DNA of 64,000 nt from Streptomyces pactum (GTDB lineage: Bacteria; Actinomycetota; Actinomycetes; Streptomycetales; Streptomycetaceae), in the NCBI RefSeq assembly GCF_016031615.1, contig NZ_JACYXC010000001.1, forward strand, positions 5,518,001 through 5,582,000, in the 5' to 3' direction. The position numbers and the translations under genes were made by a program. Shown in pieces: positions 1-8,854 of the stretch. Within the stretch, counting starts at the first letter, position 1, and each line of letters starts with the position of its first letter. A model generated the notes under the pieces. It searched no databases and was not told the DNA's origin. It saw only the letters and a list, made by a program, of their open reading frames with translations.

Positions 1-739
1 GCAGCAGGCGGGAGGGTCCGCCACGGAGCATCCACGGCGGCAGCAGGGACAGCGGATCCAGGTAGTGGTCCGCGCGCAGCAGCCCCCAGTGCAGACAGCC
101 CACCGGACAGTGGGACGGGCCCGGTGCCATCACCCCCACCACCTGGCCGGCGGACACCCGGTCTCCTTTCCGGACCGACGCCCGGACCGGTTCGTAGGTC
201 GTCCGCAGGGGGCAGCTGCCGGTCCCGTCCAGCTCGATCGAGAGCACTCCGCGCCCGGCCACCGCGCCGGTGAAGACCACCCGGCCGCCCGCCGCGGCTC
301 GCACCGGCTGCCCGGGACGCGCGGCCAGGTCCACACCCCGGTGCCCGGCCGCCCACGGCTGGGGCGGTGGCTCCCAGCCCCTCACCACCACCGGCCGGCC
401 GGCGCCGGTCCTGCCCGTCACCGGCCATGCCGGTTCCCGAGCCGTGCCCGGCACCGCGGGCGCGGCGCCCCCGGCCGGCGGCGGGCAGCCGGCCCGTCCC
501 GGTCGGCCGGTCTCCTCGGCACCGGCACCGGCGCCGGCATCGAGGAGCGTGGCCCGGTTCGCCGCCGGTGCGGCCGCGGGTTCCGGCCCGCGCGGAGCCT
601 GCGGTGCGCCGAGGACCGTCGGCCCGAACGCCAGCAGTGCCGCGGGCACCACCAGCGCCGCACATCTCCCCGCCGCGACGGTGGCGGGGCGGACGCCGGT
701 ACGGAAGACACCGGTGCGGCGGACACCCGTGCGGGGCAC
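1..739 (-). CDS. M23-family (LytM-like) metallopeptidase, secreted, 3' end off the window
   Basis: Translation of the minus strand gives an open frame from about 739 to the left edge. After a basic start and a hydrophobic signal-like stretch (codons near 660-620) comes an Ala/Pro/Gly-rich spacer and then an M23 domain: HRGVD at about 343-329 (first zinc-binding H and D) and GCLHWGL at about 100-80. M23 enzymes cut peptidoglycan cross-links outside the membrane. The usual H-x-H near the C-terminus is C-L-H here (Cys codon 95-97), so one zinc ligand is changed. The gene is divergent from rpsB, as in other streptomycetes. The start is uncertain: the GTG at 739 is the best candidate I found, but no strong ribosome binding site precedes it. 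At least 246 residues are present. Confidence 0.75.
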   Translation of the reverse strand, partial: MPRTGVRRTGVFRTGVRPATVAAGRCAALVVPAALLAFGPTVLGAPQAPRGPEPAAAPAANRATLLDAGAGAGAEETGRPGRAGCPPPAGGAAPAVPGTAREPAWPVTGRTGAGRPVVVRGWEPPPQPWAAGHRGVDLAARPGQPVRAAAGGRVVFTGAVAGRGVLSIELDGTGSCPLRTTYEPVRASVRKGDRVSAGQVVGVMAPGPSHCPVGCLHWGLLRADHYLDPLSLLPPWMLRGGPSRLL

Positions 740-1497
740 GCCGGTGCGGAGGGCGCGGGTGGGGGCACACCCGGGTGCAGGCGCCGGCCGTGCGCCGCCG
801 CCCCGCCGTGCTCCCGGGGCGCCTCCGCGCGCCTCCGGCGGCACACGCCTGCGGCCCCTCCCCGACGGCCCCGGCGGAGGCTCCCGACCCGTTCCCGGGA
901 CGTCCCCGCACCCGGGCTCCGGAACGGCCAGAGGATCGGGCACGCCTCCGGTCTCCGGTGCGGGCCTCCGCCGCTGTCCCGGCCCGGGGGCCCGCACCGT
1001 TCCCGGTGCGTCCCCGCGCCCCGCTCCCGGCCCACCCGGGCGGTCCGGGGCCGGGCTGTGGCCGGGGTGCGGAGCCTCACCGGGCCCCTCGCCCACCACC
1101 GGCCCGGACCGGGGTGGCGGGCCGGAGCGCCAAGAGGGACCCGGTGGTCGCCGGGGCGGGCCATGTCGTCGCGTTCTGTTCGGTCGCATGGAGGTAGGGT
1201 GACGGAGGGTGACGACACGCGGGGATCTTGCCCCGATTCTGTGGACTACTCCCGGGTTGTGGACAACGCCGTCACCCGGTGCCGTACCCGTCCCGTACAC
1301 TTCTGGTGGCGACCCGGGCCACCGGGTCGAACTTCGCACGCCCCGTCACCGTCGCATCAGCCGGTCAGGCAGCACGGTGGTCGCGTCCCTCGGTCCTCGG
1401 CAGGTCCCTCATCGGCTCTCCGCGGCAGGCGCGCCGGGGCGTCAGGAGCGGCGGCCGGCCGGCCGCCGTGGAACCGAGTACCTCAAGGAGTACGGCC
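740..1497. other. long divergent intergenic region upstream of rpsB
   Basis: About 760 bases between the peptidase start and rpsB hold no gene I can support; open frames here are GC-driven. The left half is low complexity and rich in CGGTGCGG-like repeats. The right half holds two DnaA-box-like sequences (1240-1266), a short direct repeat GGGTGACG (about 1197-1213) and a possible -10 hexamer TACACT at 1296-1301 without a convincing -35. It probably carries the rpsB promoter and a long leader of about 190 bases, a plausible place for ribosomal-protein autoregulation. Confidence 0.5.
1240..1266 (-). promoter_or_regulatory. two DnaA-box-like sites upstream of rpsB
   Basis: TGTGGACAA at 1258-1266 is the exact reverse complement of TTGTCCACA, the DnaA box known from Streptomyces. 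A second, partial site TGTGGACTA lies at 1240-1248, 18 bases away in the same orientation. The match is read from sequence; binding is inference. Confidence 0.4.
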
Positions 1498-2388
1498 ATG
1501 GCCGTCGTGACGATGCGGGAGCTGCTGGAGAGCGGCGTCCACTTCGGGCACCAGACCCGCCGCTGGAACCCGAAGATGAAGCGCTTCATCTTCACCGAGC
1601 GCAACGGCATCTACATCATCGACCTGCTCCAGTCGCTGTCGTACATCGACCGCGCCTACGAGTTCGTCAAGGAGACCGTCGCGCACGGCGGCTCCATCAT
1701 GTTCGTCGGCACCAAGAAGCAGGCGCAGGAGGCGATCGCCGAGCAGGCGACCCGCGTCGGCATGCCGTACGTCAACCAGCGCTGGCTGGGTGGCATGCTC
1801 ACCAACTTCTCGACGGTCTACAAGCGCCTCCAGCGCCTGAAGGAGCTTGAGCAGATCGACTTCGAGGACGTGGCCGCCTCCGGCCTCACCAAGAAGGAGC
1901 TCCTGGTCCTCTCGCGTGAGAAGGCCAAGCTGGAGAAGACCCTCGGCGGTATCCGCGAGATGCAGAAGGTGCCCAGCGCCGTCTGGATCGTGGACACCAA
2001 GAAGGAGCACATCGCGGTCGGCGAGGCCCGCAAGCTCCGCATCCCGGTCGTCGCGATCCTCGACACCAACTGCGACCCGGACGAGGTCGACTACAAGATC
2101 CCGGGTAACGACGACGCGATCCGCTCCGTCACGCTGCTCACCCGCGTGATCGCCGACGCCGTCGCCGAGGGCCTCATCGCCCGCTCCGGCGTCGCCACCG
2201 AGGGCAAGGGCGAGAAGGCCGCCGGCGAGCCGCTGGCCGAGTGGGAGCGCGACCTGCTCGAAGGCGAGAAGAAGGCCGACGAGCCCGCCGCCGCCGAGGC
2301 CGAGAAGCCCGCCGAGGCCCCTGCTGCCGAGGCCCCGGCCGAGGCTCCCGCCGCCGAGGCTCCCGCCGCCGAGGCCGAGCAGGGCTGA
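1498..2388 (+). CDS. rpsB: 30S ribosomal protein S2
   Basis: The 296-residue product is a component of the small ribosomal subunit, needed for joining of S1-type factors and translation initiation. It begins MAVVTMRELLESGVHFGHQ, the classical S2 N-terminus, and includes the FVGTKKQAQ and NQRWLGGMLTNF segments of the family. The final 50 or so residues form an Ala/Glu/Pro-rich acidic tail with AEAPA repeats, common in actinobacterial S2. The start is fixed by an AAGGAG site at 1485-1490. It is followed by tsf, the usual S2/EF-Ts pair, with a strong hairpin between the two. Longer in-frame starts upstream lack this binding site and family similarity. Confidence 0.98.
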   Translation: MAVVTMRELLESGVHFGHQTRRWNPKMKRFIFTERNGIYIIDLLQSLSYIDRAYEFVKETVAHGGSIMFVGTKKQAQEAIAEQATRVGMPYVNQRWLGGMLTNFSTVYKRLQRLKELEQIDFEDVAASGLTKKELLVLSREKAKLEKTLGGIREMQKVPSAVWIVDTKKEHIAVGEARKLRIPVVAILDTNCDPDEVDYKIPGNDDAIRSVTLLTRVIADAVAEGLIARSGVATEGKGEKAAGEPLAEWERDLLEGEKKADEPAAAEAEKPAEAPAAEAPAEAPAAEAPAAEAEQG

Positions 2389-2406
2389 CGCCCCCAGCCT
2401 CGCGGT

Positions 2407-2441
2407 GCCGACGGCGGGGGCCCGGTGCCCCCGCCGTCGGC
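2407..2441 (+). terminator. strong hairpin between rpsB and tsf
   Basis: A perfect 15-base-pair stem (2407-2421 with 2427-2441) and a five-base loop sit 18 bases after the rpsB stop. There is no T tract, as usual in high-GC actinobacteria. It may act as a partial terminator or 3' stabiliser that sets the S2 to EF-Ts ratio. Confidence 0.6.
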
Positions 2442-2496
2442 CCGTGGAGCATCGACTTCCGAGACTTCGAACTTTCGAGAAGAGATTTCACAGACC

Positions 2497-3333
2497 ATGG
2501 CGAACTTCACCGCCGCTGACGTCAAGAAGCTCCGCGAGCTCACCGGCGCCGGCATGATGGACTGCAAGAAGGCGCTGGACGAGGCCGAGGGCAACGTCGA
2601 GAAGGCCGTCGAGCTGCTGCGCATCAAGGGCCAGAAGGGTGTGGCCAAGCGCGAGAGCCGGACCGCCGAGAACGGCGCCGTCGTCTCCCTCATCGCGGAC
2701 GACAACAGCTCCGGCGTGCTGCTGGAGCTGAAGTGCGAGACCGACTTCGTCGCCAAGGGCGAGAAGTTCGTCTCCGTCGCCGAGGCCCTGGCCGCGCACG
2801 TCGCCAAGAGCACCCCGGCCGACCTGGACTCCCTGCTCGCCTCCGAGATCGAGGCCGGCAAGACCGTCCAGGCGTACGTGGACGAGGCCAACGCCACCCT
2901 GGGCGAGAAGATCGTCCTGGACCGCTTCGCCCAGTTCACCGACGGCTACGTCGCCGCGTACATGCACCGCACCAGCCCGGACCTGCCGCCCCAGGTCGGC
3001 GTCCTGGTCGAGCTGGACAAGGAGAACGCCGAGGTCGCCAAGGACGTCGCGCAGCACATCGCCGCCTTCGCCCCGAAGTACCTCTCGCGCGAGGACGTCC
3101 CCGCCGACGTCGTGGAGAACGAGCGCCGCGTCGCCGAGGCCACCGCCCGCGAGGAGGGCAAGCCCGAGGCCGCCCTGCCGAAGATCGTCGAGGGTCGCGT
3201 CAACGGGTTCTTCAAGGAGAACACGCTGCTGGCGCAGCCGTTCGCCAAGGACAACAAGAAGACCGTCGAGAAGGTGCTGGCCGAGGCCGGCGTCTCGCTG
3301 AAGCGTTTCGCGCGCATCCGCGTCGGCGCCTGA
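2497..3333 (+). CDS. tsf: elongation factor Ts
   Basis: This 278-residue protein is the guanine-nucleotide exchange factor for EF-Tu. It starts MANFTAADVKKLRELTGAGM, the N-terminal UBA-like domain, followed by MDCKKALDEAEGN, which contacts the EF-Tu G domain, and then the core with KCETDFVAKGEKF, the EF-Ts signature. It has the length usual for actinobacteria, which have the full core. The ATG at 2497 is chosen because the family begins there; a longer in-frame start at 2425 lies in the intergenic hairpin. It lies downstream of rpsB and upstream of pyrH, as in most bacteria. Confidence 0.98.
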   Translation: MANFTAADVKKLRELTGAGMMDCKKALDEAEGNVEKAVELLRIKGQKGVAKRESRTAENGAVVSLIADDNSSGVLLELKCETDFVAKGEKFVSVAEALAAHVAKSTPADLDSLLASEIEAGKTVQAYVDEANATLGEKIVLDRFAQFTDGYVAAYMHRTSPDLPPQVGVLVELDKENAEVAKDVAQHIAAFAPKYLSREDVPADVVENERRVAEATAREEGKPEAALPKIVEGRVNGFFKENTLLAQPFAKDNKKTVEKVLAEAGVSLKRFARIRVGA

Positions 3334-3433
3334 GTACGGCCGCCGTCAGCCCGCCAGGGCAGCGAGTGGCGTGCGGCCGCGCTAGGGTCGTAAACGCATA
3401 GCCGTCGACCGGTCGGCCGCAGATGTGACGAGG

Positions 3434-3476
3434 AGGCCATTGCCGCAGAGGTCCAGGACCCAACCGGCAGTGGCCT
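3434..3476 (+). terminator. hairpin between tsf and pyrH
   Basis: A 12-base-pair stem (3434-3445 with 3465-3476, one G-U pair), a 19-base loop and then TCTTC lie between tsf and pyrH, about 30 bases before the pyrH start. It could terminate tsf transcripts or attenuate read-through into pyrH. Confidence 0.55.
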
Positions 3477-3504
3477 TCTTCGTATGTGCACGAGGAGATC
3501 TCCA

Positions 3505-4284
3505 ATGAATCAGGGCGCGGACGCCAAACGAGCCGCCGACCACAAGACCGCCGACGGCGCCAGGGGCCGCAGGTTCCTGCTGAAGCTGTCCGGAGAGGCG
3601 TTCGCCGGCGGTGGCGGCCTCGGCGTCGACCCCGACGTGGTGCACGCCATCGCGCGCGAGGTCGCGGCCGTCGTCCGGGACGGTGCCGAGATCGCCATCG
3701 TCATCGGCGGCGGCAACTTCTTCCGCGGCGCCGAGCTGCAGCAGCGCGGCATGGACCGGGCCCGCTCCGACTACATGGGCATGCTCGGCACCGTCATGAA
3801 CTGCCTCGCCCTCCAGGACTTCCTGGAGAAGGAGGGCATCGACTCCCGCGTCCAGACGGCCATCACCATGGGCCAGGTCGCGGAGCCCTACATCCCGCTG
3901 CGGGCGGTGCGCCACCTGGAGAAGGGCCGCGTCGTGATCTTCGGCGCCGGTATGGGCATGCCGTACTTCTCCACCGACACCACCGCCGCCCAGCGCGCCC
4001 TGGAGATCGACGCCGAGGCGCTGCTGATGGGCAAGAACGGGGTGGACGGGGTGTACGACTCCGACCCCAAGGCCAACCCGGACGCGGTCAAGTTCGACGC
4101 GCTGGAGTACGGCGAGGTGATCGCCCGCGACCTGAAGGTCGCCGACGCCACCGCGATCACCCTCTGCCGCGACAACAAGCTGCCGATCCTCGTCTTCGAG
4201 CTGCTCACCGAGGGCAATATCGCACGCGCGGTGAAGGGTGAGAAGATCGGCACGCTCGTGAGCGACCAGGGCACCCGGGTCTGA
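3505..4284 (+). CDS. pyrH: UMP kinase
   Basis: The 259-residue product phosphorylates UMP to UDP in the cytoplasm, the committed step to all pyrimidine nucleotides. It is an amino-acid-kinase fold enzyme: KLSGEAF near the N-terminus binds phosphate, IGGGNFFRG follows, and GMGMPYFSTDTTA and KNGVDGVYDSDP mark the nucleotide-binding half. A CGAGGAG site at 3491-3497 precedes the ATG at 3505. The first 25 residues (to GARGRR) are a charged extension seen in actinobacteria. pyrH is followed by frr, a near-universal arrangement. Confidence 0.97.
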   Translation: MNQGADAKRAADHKTADGARGRRFLLKLSGEAFAGGGGLGVDPDVVHAIAREVAAVVRDGAEIAIVIGGGNFFRGAELQQRGMDRARSDYMGMLGTVMNCLALQDFLEKEGIDSRVQTAITMGQVAEPYIPLRAVRHLEKGRVVIFGAGMGMPYFSTDTTAAQRALEIDAEALLMGKNGVDGVYDSDPKANPDAVKFDALEYGEVIARDLKVADATAITLCRDNKLPILVFELLTEGNIARAVKGEKIGTLVSDQGTRV

Positions 4285-4412
4285 CAGCCCGTTACGCGGC
4301 CCGCCGGAGAGCTCGTTACGGGGATGGACAACGCCCTGCCGGTCCTACACCGTGCAGGAGAAGACGCACGCAGGGGCGACGCTCTGCCTAGGGACAACAC
4401 CAGGAGCAAGTG

Positions 4413-4970
4413 GTGATCGAAGAGATCCTCCTCGAAGCCGAGGAGAAGATGGAGAAGGCCGTCGTGGTCGCCAAGGAGGACTTCGCCGCGATCCGCACCG
4501 GGCGTGCGCACCCGGCGATGTTCAACAAGATCGTGGCGGAGTACTACGGCGCGATGACGCCGATCAACCAGCTGGCGTCCTTCTCGGTGCCCGAGCCGCG
4601 GATGGCCGTGGTCACCCCGTTCGACAAGAGCGCGCTGCGCAACATCGAGCAGGCGATCCGCGACTCCGACCTGGGCGTCAACCCCACCAACGACGGCAGC
4701 ATCATCCGCGTGGTGTTCCCGGAGCTGACCGAGCAGCGCCGCAAGGAGTACATCAAGGTCGCCAAGGGCAAGGGCGAGGACGCCAAGATCTCCATCCGCA
4801 GCGTCCGCCGCAAGGCCAAGGAGTCGATCGACAAGCTCGTCAAGGACGGCGAGGTCGGCGAGGACGAGGGGCGCCGCGCCGAGAAGGAGCTCGACGACAC
4901 CACGGCCAAGTACGTGACGCAGGTCGACGAGCTGCTCAAGCACAAGGAAGCCGAGCTGCTCGAAGTCTGA
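4413..4970 (+). CDS. frr: ribosome recycling factor
   Basis: The 185-residue product works with EF-G to split post-termination ribosomes. It shows the RRF fold sequence: FAAIRTGRAHPAMFNKI near residue 25, TPINQLASFSVPEPR, and the C-terminal helix ending in HKEAELLEV. Two tandem GTG codons occur at 4410 and 4413; the second has the better distance from AGGAG at 4402 and matches the family start VIEEILLEAEEKMEKA. Its stop overlaps the cdsA start (ATGA), so translation of the two is coupled. Confidence 0.97.
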   Translation: MIEEILLEAEEKMEKAVVVAKEDFAAIRTGRAHPAMFNKIVAEYYGAMTPINQLASFSVPEPRMAVVTPFDKSALRNIEQAIRDSDLGVNPTNDGSIIRVVFPELTEQRRKEYIKVAKGKGEDAKISIRSVRRKAKESIDKLVKDGEVGEDEGRRAEKELDDTTAKYVTQVDELLKHKEAELLEV

Positions 4971-6121
4971 TGAACGAGTCATCCTGGGGGGCCCCGCCTC
5001 GCGCCGGACACCGGGGCCCGACCGAACAGGCGCCTCCCCCCGGACACCATCGCCGGACACCGCCCGGCGGGTACCCCCAGGAGGCGCCCCCCGTCTCGGC
5101 GGGTCCCGTGCACACGGTGGCCGAAGCGGCGCAGACTCGCCCCATGCCCACCGTTTCCGACACAGGCGGGGACCAGGACGACCGCCACCGCAGGGCCGCC
5201 GACCCAGGGGCCGGCGGCCCCGGGGAACCGGCCGCACCCGGCAACGGGCCGGCCGACGGCCGGTCCGGTGCCGCCGCCGAGCCCCGGCCTCCCGCGCCCG
5301 CCAAGAAGAGCGCGGGCCGTGACCTGCGCGCCGCGATAGGGGTCGGCGTCGGGCTCGGCGCCGTCATCGTCGCGTCGCTCTTCGTCCACAAGGCGGTCTT
5401 CCTCGGCGTCATAGCGGTGGCCGTGGTGGTGGGGCTGTGGGAGCTGACCTCCCGGCTGGCCGAGCGCAAGGACATCAGCGTCCCGCTCCTCCCGCTCGCC
5501 GCCGGCGGCGTCGCCATGGTGGTCGCCGGCTACCTGCGCGGCGCCCAGGGCGCCTGGGTGGCGGTCGCGCTCACCGCCCTCGCGGTGCTGGTGTGGCGGA
5601 TGACCGGGCCGCCGGAGAACTACCTGCGCGATGTGACGGCCGCCGTCTTCACCGCCTTCTACGTGCCCTTCCTCGCCACCTTCGTGGCCCTGATGCTCGC
5701 CGCCGACGACGGACCGCAGCGGGTCCTCACCTTCCTGCTGCTGACCGTGGTCAGCGACACCGGCGCCTACGCCGTCGGCTGGCGGTTCGGCAGGCACAGG
5801 CTCGCGCCGCGCATCAGCCCCGGCAAGACCCGCGAGGGGCTGCTGGGCGCGATCGCCTTCGCGATGGCCGCCGGCGCCCTGTGCGCGGAGTACGTCATCG
5901 ACGACGGCGCCTGGTGGCAGGGGCTGCTCCTCGGGCTCGCGGTCGCCGTCAGCGCCACCCTCGGCGACCTGGGCGAATCCATGATCAAGCGGGACCTGGG
6001 CATCAAGGACATGGGCAAGCTGCTGCCCGGCCACGGCGGGATCATGGACCGGCTGGACTCGCTGCTGCCCACCGCGCCCGTGGTCTGGCTGCTGCTGGTG
6101 ATCTTCGTCGGGCAGGGGTGA
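4970..6121 (+). CDS. cdsA: phosphatidate cytidylyltransferase (CDP-diacylglycerol synthase)
   Basis: This 383-residue integral membrane enzyme condenses CTP and phosphatidic acid to CDP-diacylglycerol, precursor of phospholipids. After a hydrophilic Pro/Gly-rich head of about 115 residues come seven or eight hydrophobic segments. The family signature SMIKRDLGIKDMG followed by LPGHGGIMDRLDS is near the C-terminus. The ATG at 4970 overlaps the frr stop by four bases. The long cytoplasmic N-terminal extension is normal for Streptomyces. A strong terminator follows. Confidence 0.96.
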   Translation: MNESSWGAPPRAGHRGPTEQAPPPGHHRRTPPGGYPQEAPPVSAGPVHTVAEAAQTRPMPTVSDTGGDQDDRHRRAADPGAGGPGEPAAPGNGPADGRSGAAAEPRPPAPAKKSAGRDLRAAIGVGVGLGAVIVASLFVHKAVFLGVIAVAVVVGLWELTSRLAERKDISVPLLPLAAGGVAMVVAGYLRGAQGAWVAVALTALAVLVWRMTGPPENYLRDVTAAVFTAFYVPFLATFVALMLAADDGPQRVLTFLLLTVVSDTGAYAVGWRFGRHRLAPRISPGKTREGLLGAIAFAMAAGALCAEYVIDDGAWWQGLLLGLAVAVSATLGDLGESMIKRDLGIKDMGKLLPGHGGIMDRLDSLLPTAPVVWLLLVIFVGQG

Positions 6122-6142
6122 GCCGCACCCCCGGTACCCTGG

Positions 6143-6174
6143 AAGGGCCCGTCACGCATCCGTGGCGGGCCCTT
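6143..6174 (+). terminator. terminator after cdsA
   Basis: A 14-base-pair stem with one G-U pair (6143-6156 with 6161-6174) and a CATC loop lies 22 bases after the cdsA stop. It probably ends the frr-cdsA transcript. Confidence 0.75.
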
Positions 6175-6286
6175 CGCGTCCCCGCCGCCCCGGGGGCCGC
6201 CCCGTGAACCCGGGCCCCGCACCACGCCGGGCCGGCACGACAGCGGGGACCGCACCGCCCCCGTCGCCCTGAGGAGACCTTGAACC

Positions 6287-7399
6287 ATGGCGCCGCCCGC
6301 TCCGGGAGAGCTCACCTTCGTCGCGCCGCGCGGCGCCAAGAAGCCCCCGCGCCACCTCGCCGACCTCGACCCCGCCCAGCGCCGGGAGGCCGTCGCCGCC
6401 ATCGGCGAGAAGCCGTTCCGCGCCAAGCAGCTGTCCCAGCACTACTTCGCCCGCTACGCCCACGACCCCGCCCAGTGGACCGACATCCCGGCCGCCTCCC
6501 GCGAGAAGCTGGCGAGCGAACTGCTCCCCGACCTGATGAGCGTGGTCCGGCACATCTCCTGCGACGGCGACACCACCCGCAAGACGCTGTGGCGGCTGTT
6601 CGACGGCACCCTGGTGGAGTCGGTGCTGATGCGCTACCCCGACCGGGTCACCATGTGCATCAGCTCCCAGGCCGGCTGCGGCATGAACTGCCCGTTCTGC
6701 GCCACCGGCCAGGCCGGACTCGACCGCAACCTGTCCACCGCCGAGATCGTCCACCAGATCGTGGACGGCATGCGGGCGCTGCGGGACGGCGAGATCCCCG
6801 GCGGCCCGGCCCGGCTGAGCAACATCGTCTTCATGGGCATGGGCGAGCCGCTGGCCAACTACAACCGGGTCGTCGGCGCCATCCGCCGGCTCACCGACCC
6901 CGAGCCGGACGGCCTGGGCCTGTCCCAGCGCGGCATCACCGTCTCCACCGTCGGCCTGGTCCCGGCGATGCTGCGGTTCGCCGACGAGGGCTTCAAGTGC
7001 CGCCTCGCGGTCTCCCTGCACGCCCCCGACGACGAACTGCGCGACACCCTGGTGCCGGTCAACACCCGCTGGAAGGTCCGCGAGGTCCTCGACGCCGCCT
7101 GGGAGTACGCCGCCAGGTCCGGCCGCCGCGTCTCCATCGAGTACGCCCTGATCAGGGACATCAACGACCAGGCATGGCGCGGCGACCTGCTCGGCCGGCT
7201 GCTGAAGAACCGCCGGGTGCACGTCAACCTGATCCCGCTCAACCCCACCCCCGGCTCCAAGTGGACCGCCTCCCGGCCCGAGGACCAGCGGGCGTTCGTC
7301 GCCGCGCTGGAGACCCACGGGGTGCCGGTCACCGTCCGCGACACCCGCGGCCAGGAGATCGACGGCGCCTGCGGACAGCTGGCCGCCGCCGAACGCTGA
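6287..7399 (+). CDS. rlmN: 23S rRNA (adenine-2503-C2)-methyltransferase, radical SAM
   Basis: The 370-residue enzyme methylates C2 of A2503 in 23S rRNA (and A37 of some tRNAs) by radical SAM chemistry. The [4Fe-4S] motif CGMNCPFCATG lies near residue 130, with the SAM-binding GMGEPLANY at about 185 and the C-terminal GACGQL that supplies the catalytic cysteine. The N-terminal helical domain (EKPFRAKQLSQHYF) is present. GAGGAG at 6271 precedes the ATG at 6287. It stands alone between the cdsA terminator and the TPP riboswitch. Confidence 0.96.
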   Translation: MAPPAPGELTFVAPRGAKKPPRHLADLDPAQRREAVAAIGEKPFRAKQLSQHYFARYAHDPAQWTDIPAASREKLASELLPDLMSVVRHISCDGDTTRKTLWRLFDGTLVESVLMRYPDRVTMCISSQAGCGMNCPFCATGQAGLDRNLSTAEIVHQIVDGMRALRDGEIPGGPARLSNIVFMGMGEPLANYNRVVGAIRRLTDPEPDGLGLSQRGITVSTVGLVPAMLRFADEGFKCRLAVSLHAPDDELRDTLVPVNTRWKVREVLDAAWEYAARSGRRVSIEYALIRDINDQAWRGDLLGRLLKNRRVHVNLIPLNPTPGSKWTASRPEDQRAFVAALETHGVPVTVRDTRGQEIDGACGQLAAAER

Positions 7400-7683
7400 G
7401 CCCGCGCCCGGCCGGCACCCACCCGGCACGGCCCGCCCGGCACGCCCGGCTCCACCCCGGGCGCACCCGGGGAGGCCGGACACCCTCGGCGAGGCCGTCC
7501 GCCCCGCCGGGGCGGCCCGGCGGGACCGGTCGGCGCACCTCAGGCGTCCGGCGCGGCGCCAGCCCGTGCCGGGCCCGCACCGGCCCGGTGGTTCCGGCCA
7601 CCCCGGCTGATACGGTGCATTCGCACACACGCACAGCGATCCACCCGCACAGCCACACCACGCACAGCCACAAATGAACACTC

Positions 7684-7770
7684 CGACAGGGGAGCGCGTA
7701 CAGCGCTGAGAGTGCGGCACGGCCGCAGACCCTCGGACCTGATCCGGGTCATACCGGCGTAGGGAGTCAG
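7684..7770 (+). promoter_or_regulatory. TPP riboswitch (THI element)
   Basis: The conserved THI-box parts are all present: GGGGAGC near 7689, GCTGAGAGTGCGG at 7724-7736, CCGCAGACCCT, then ACCTGATCCGGGTCATACC and GGCGTAGGGAGT ending seven bases before the thiB ATG. Binding of thiamine pyrophosphate is expected to hide the ribosome binding site (GGGAG) and shut down translation of the transporter. Identity is certain by motif; the mechanism is inferred from the overlap with the Shine-Dalgarno region. Confidence 0.95.
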
Positions 7771-7777
7771 CCTCACC

Positions 7778-8854
7778 ATGAACATCGGCCTTCGGCGTGC
7801 CCTCGGCACGGCCCTCCTCGGCGCGCTCGCCGCGGGCACCCTCACCGCCTGCGGCACCGACGACAGCGGCGGCGACCCGGACACCGTCACCCTCGTCACC
7901 CACTCGTCCTTCGCCATCTCCAAGGACGTCCAGCGCGAGTTCGAGAAGACCAGCGGCTACAAGCTCCGCGTCCTGGAGAACGGCGACGCCGGCGTGGCGG
8001 TCAACAAGGCCGTCCTCTCCAAGGGCAACCCGGAGGGCGACGTCTTCTTCGGGGTGGACAACACCCTGCTCTCCCGCGCCCTGGACAACGGCGTGTTCAC
8101 CCCCTACGAGGCCAAGGGCCTGGACCGCATACCCCAGGACCTCCAGCTGGACCGCGGCAAGCACCGGGTCACCCCGGTCGACACCGGCGAGATCTGCGTC
8201 AACTACGACAAGAAGTACTTCGCCGACGCCAAGCTCGCCCCGCCGCGCACCTTCGCCGACCTGATCAAGCCCGCGTACAAGAACCTGCTGGTCACCCAGA
8301 ACCCCGCCACCTCCTCGCCGGGGCTGGCGTTCCTGCTGGGCACCGCCGCCGAGTACGGCGACGACGGCTGGCAGGACTACTGGAAGAAGCTGCGGGACAA
8401 CGGCGTCGAGGTCGTGGACGGCTGGGACCAGGCCTACAACGACCGCTTCTCCGGCTCCGCGGGCGGCAAGAAGGCCGGCGGCGACCGGCCGCTGGTCGTC
8501 TCCTACGCCTCCAGCCCGCCCGCCGAGGTCTTCTACGCCGACCCCCGGCCCAGCCGGGCCCCGACCGGCGTCGCCACCGGCACCTGCTTCCGGCAGACCG
8601 AGTTCGCCGGACTCCTCACCGGGGCGAAGAACGAGAAGGGCGGCAAGGCGCTGCTGGACTTCCTGATCGGCAAGCGGTTCCAGGAGGACGTGCCGCTCAC
8701 CATGTTCGTCAACCCGGTGATCGACGACGCCCGGCTCCCCGAGGTGTTCACCGAGTTCGGCGCCCGGGTGGAGGACCCCCGGACCATGGCGCCCGAGAAG
8801 ATCGCCAAGGTCCGTGAGCCGTGGGTCAAGACATGGTCCTCCCTGGTCCTGTAG
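7778..8854 (+). CDS. thiB: thiamine ABC transporter, substrate-binding lipoprotein
   Basis: The 358-residue protein is an extracytoplasmic binding protein for thiamine or its phosphates. It has a signal peptide with lipobox LTAC (Cys about residue 25), then a type II binding-protein fold: VTLVTHSSFAISKDV, VFFGVDNTLLSRAL and VTPVDTGEICVNYDKKY are typical of ThiB. Aromatic residues such as the Trp/Tyr of DGWQDYWKKLRDN are expected at the ligand site. The TPP riboswitch directly upstream fixes the substrate class. thiP appears to start inside its 3' end. Confidence 0.93.
   Translation: MNIGLRRALGTALLGALAAGTLTACGTDDSGGDPDTVTLVTHSSFAISKDVQREFEKTSGYKLRVLENGDAGVAVNKAVLSKGNPEGDVFFGVDNTLLSRALDNGVFTPYEAKGLDRIPQDLQLDRGKHRVTPVDTGEICVNYDKKYFADAKLAPPRTFADLIKPAYKNLLVTQNPATSSPGLAFLLGTAAEYGDDGWQDYWKKLRDNGVEVVDGWDQAYNDRFSGSAGGKKAGGDRPLVVSYASSPPAEVFYADPRPSRAPTGVATGTCFRQTEFAGLLTGAKNEKGGKALLDFLIGKRFQEDVPLTMFVNPVIDDARLPEVFTEFGARVEDPRTMAPEKIAKVREPWVKTWSSLVL

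Noticed and set aside
65..1510. Long plus-strand open frames over the M23 gene and rpsB leader
   Set aside because: Arg/Pro/Gly-rich noise in shadow of the minus-strand peptidase; no domain, no ribosome binding site.
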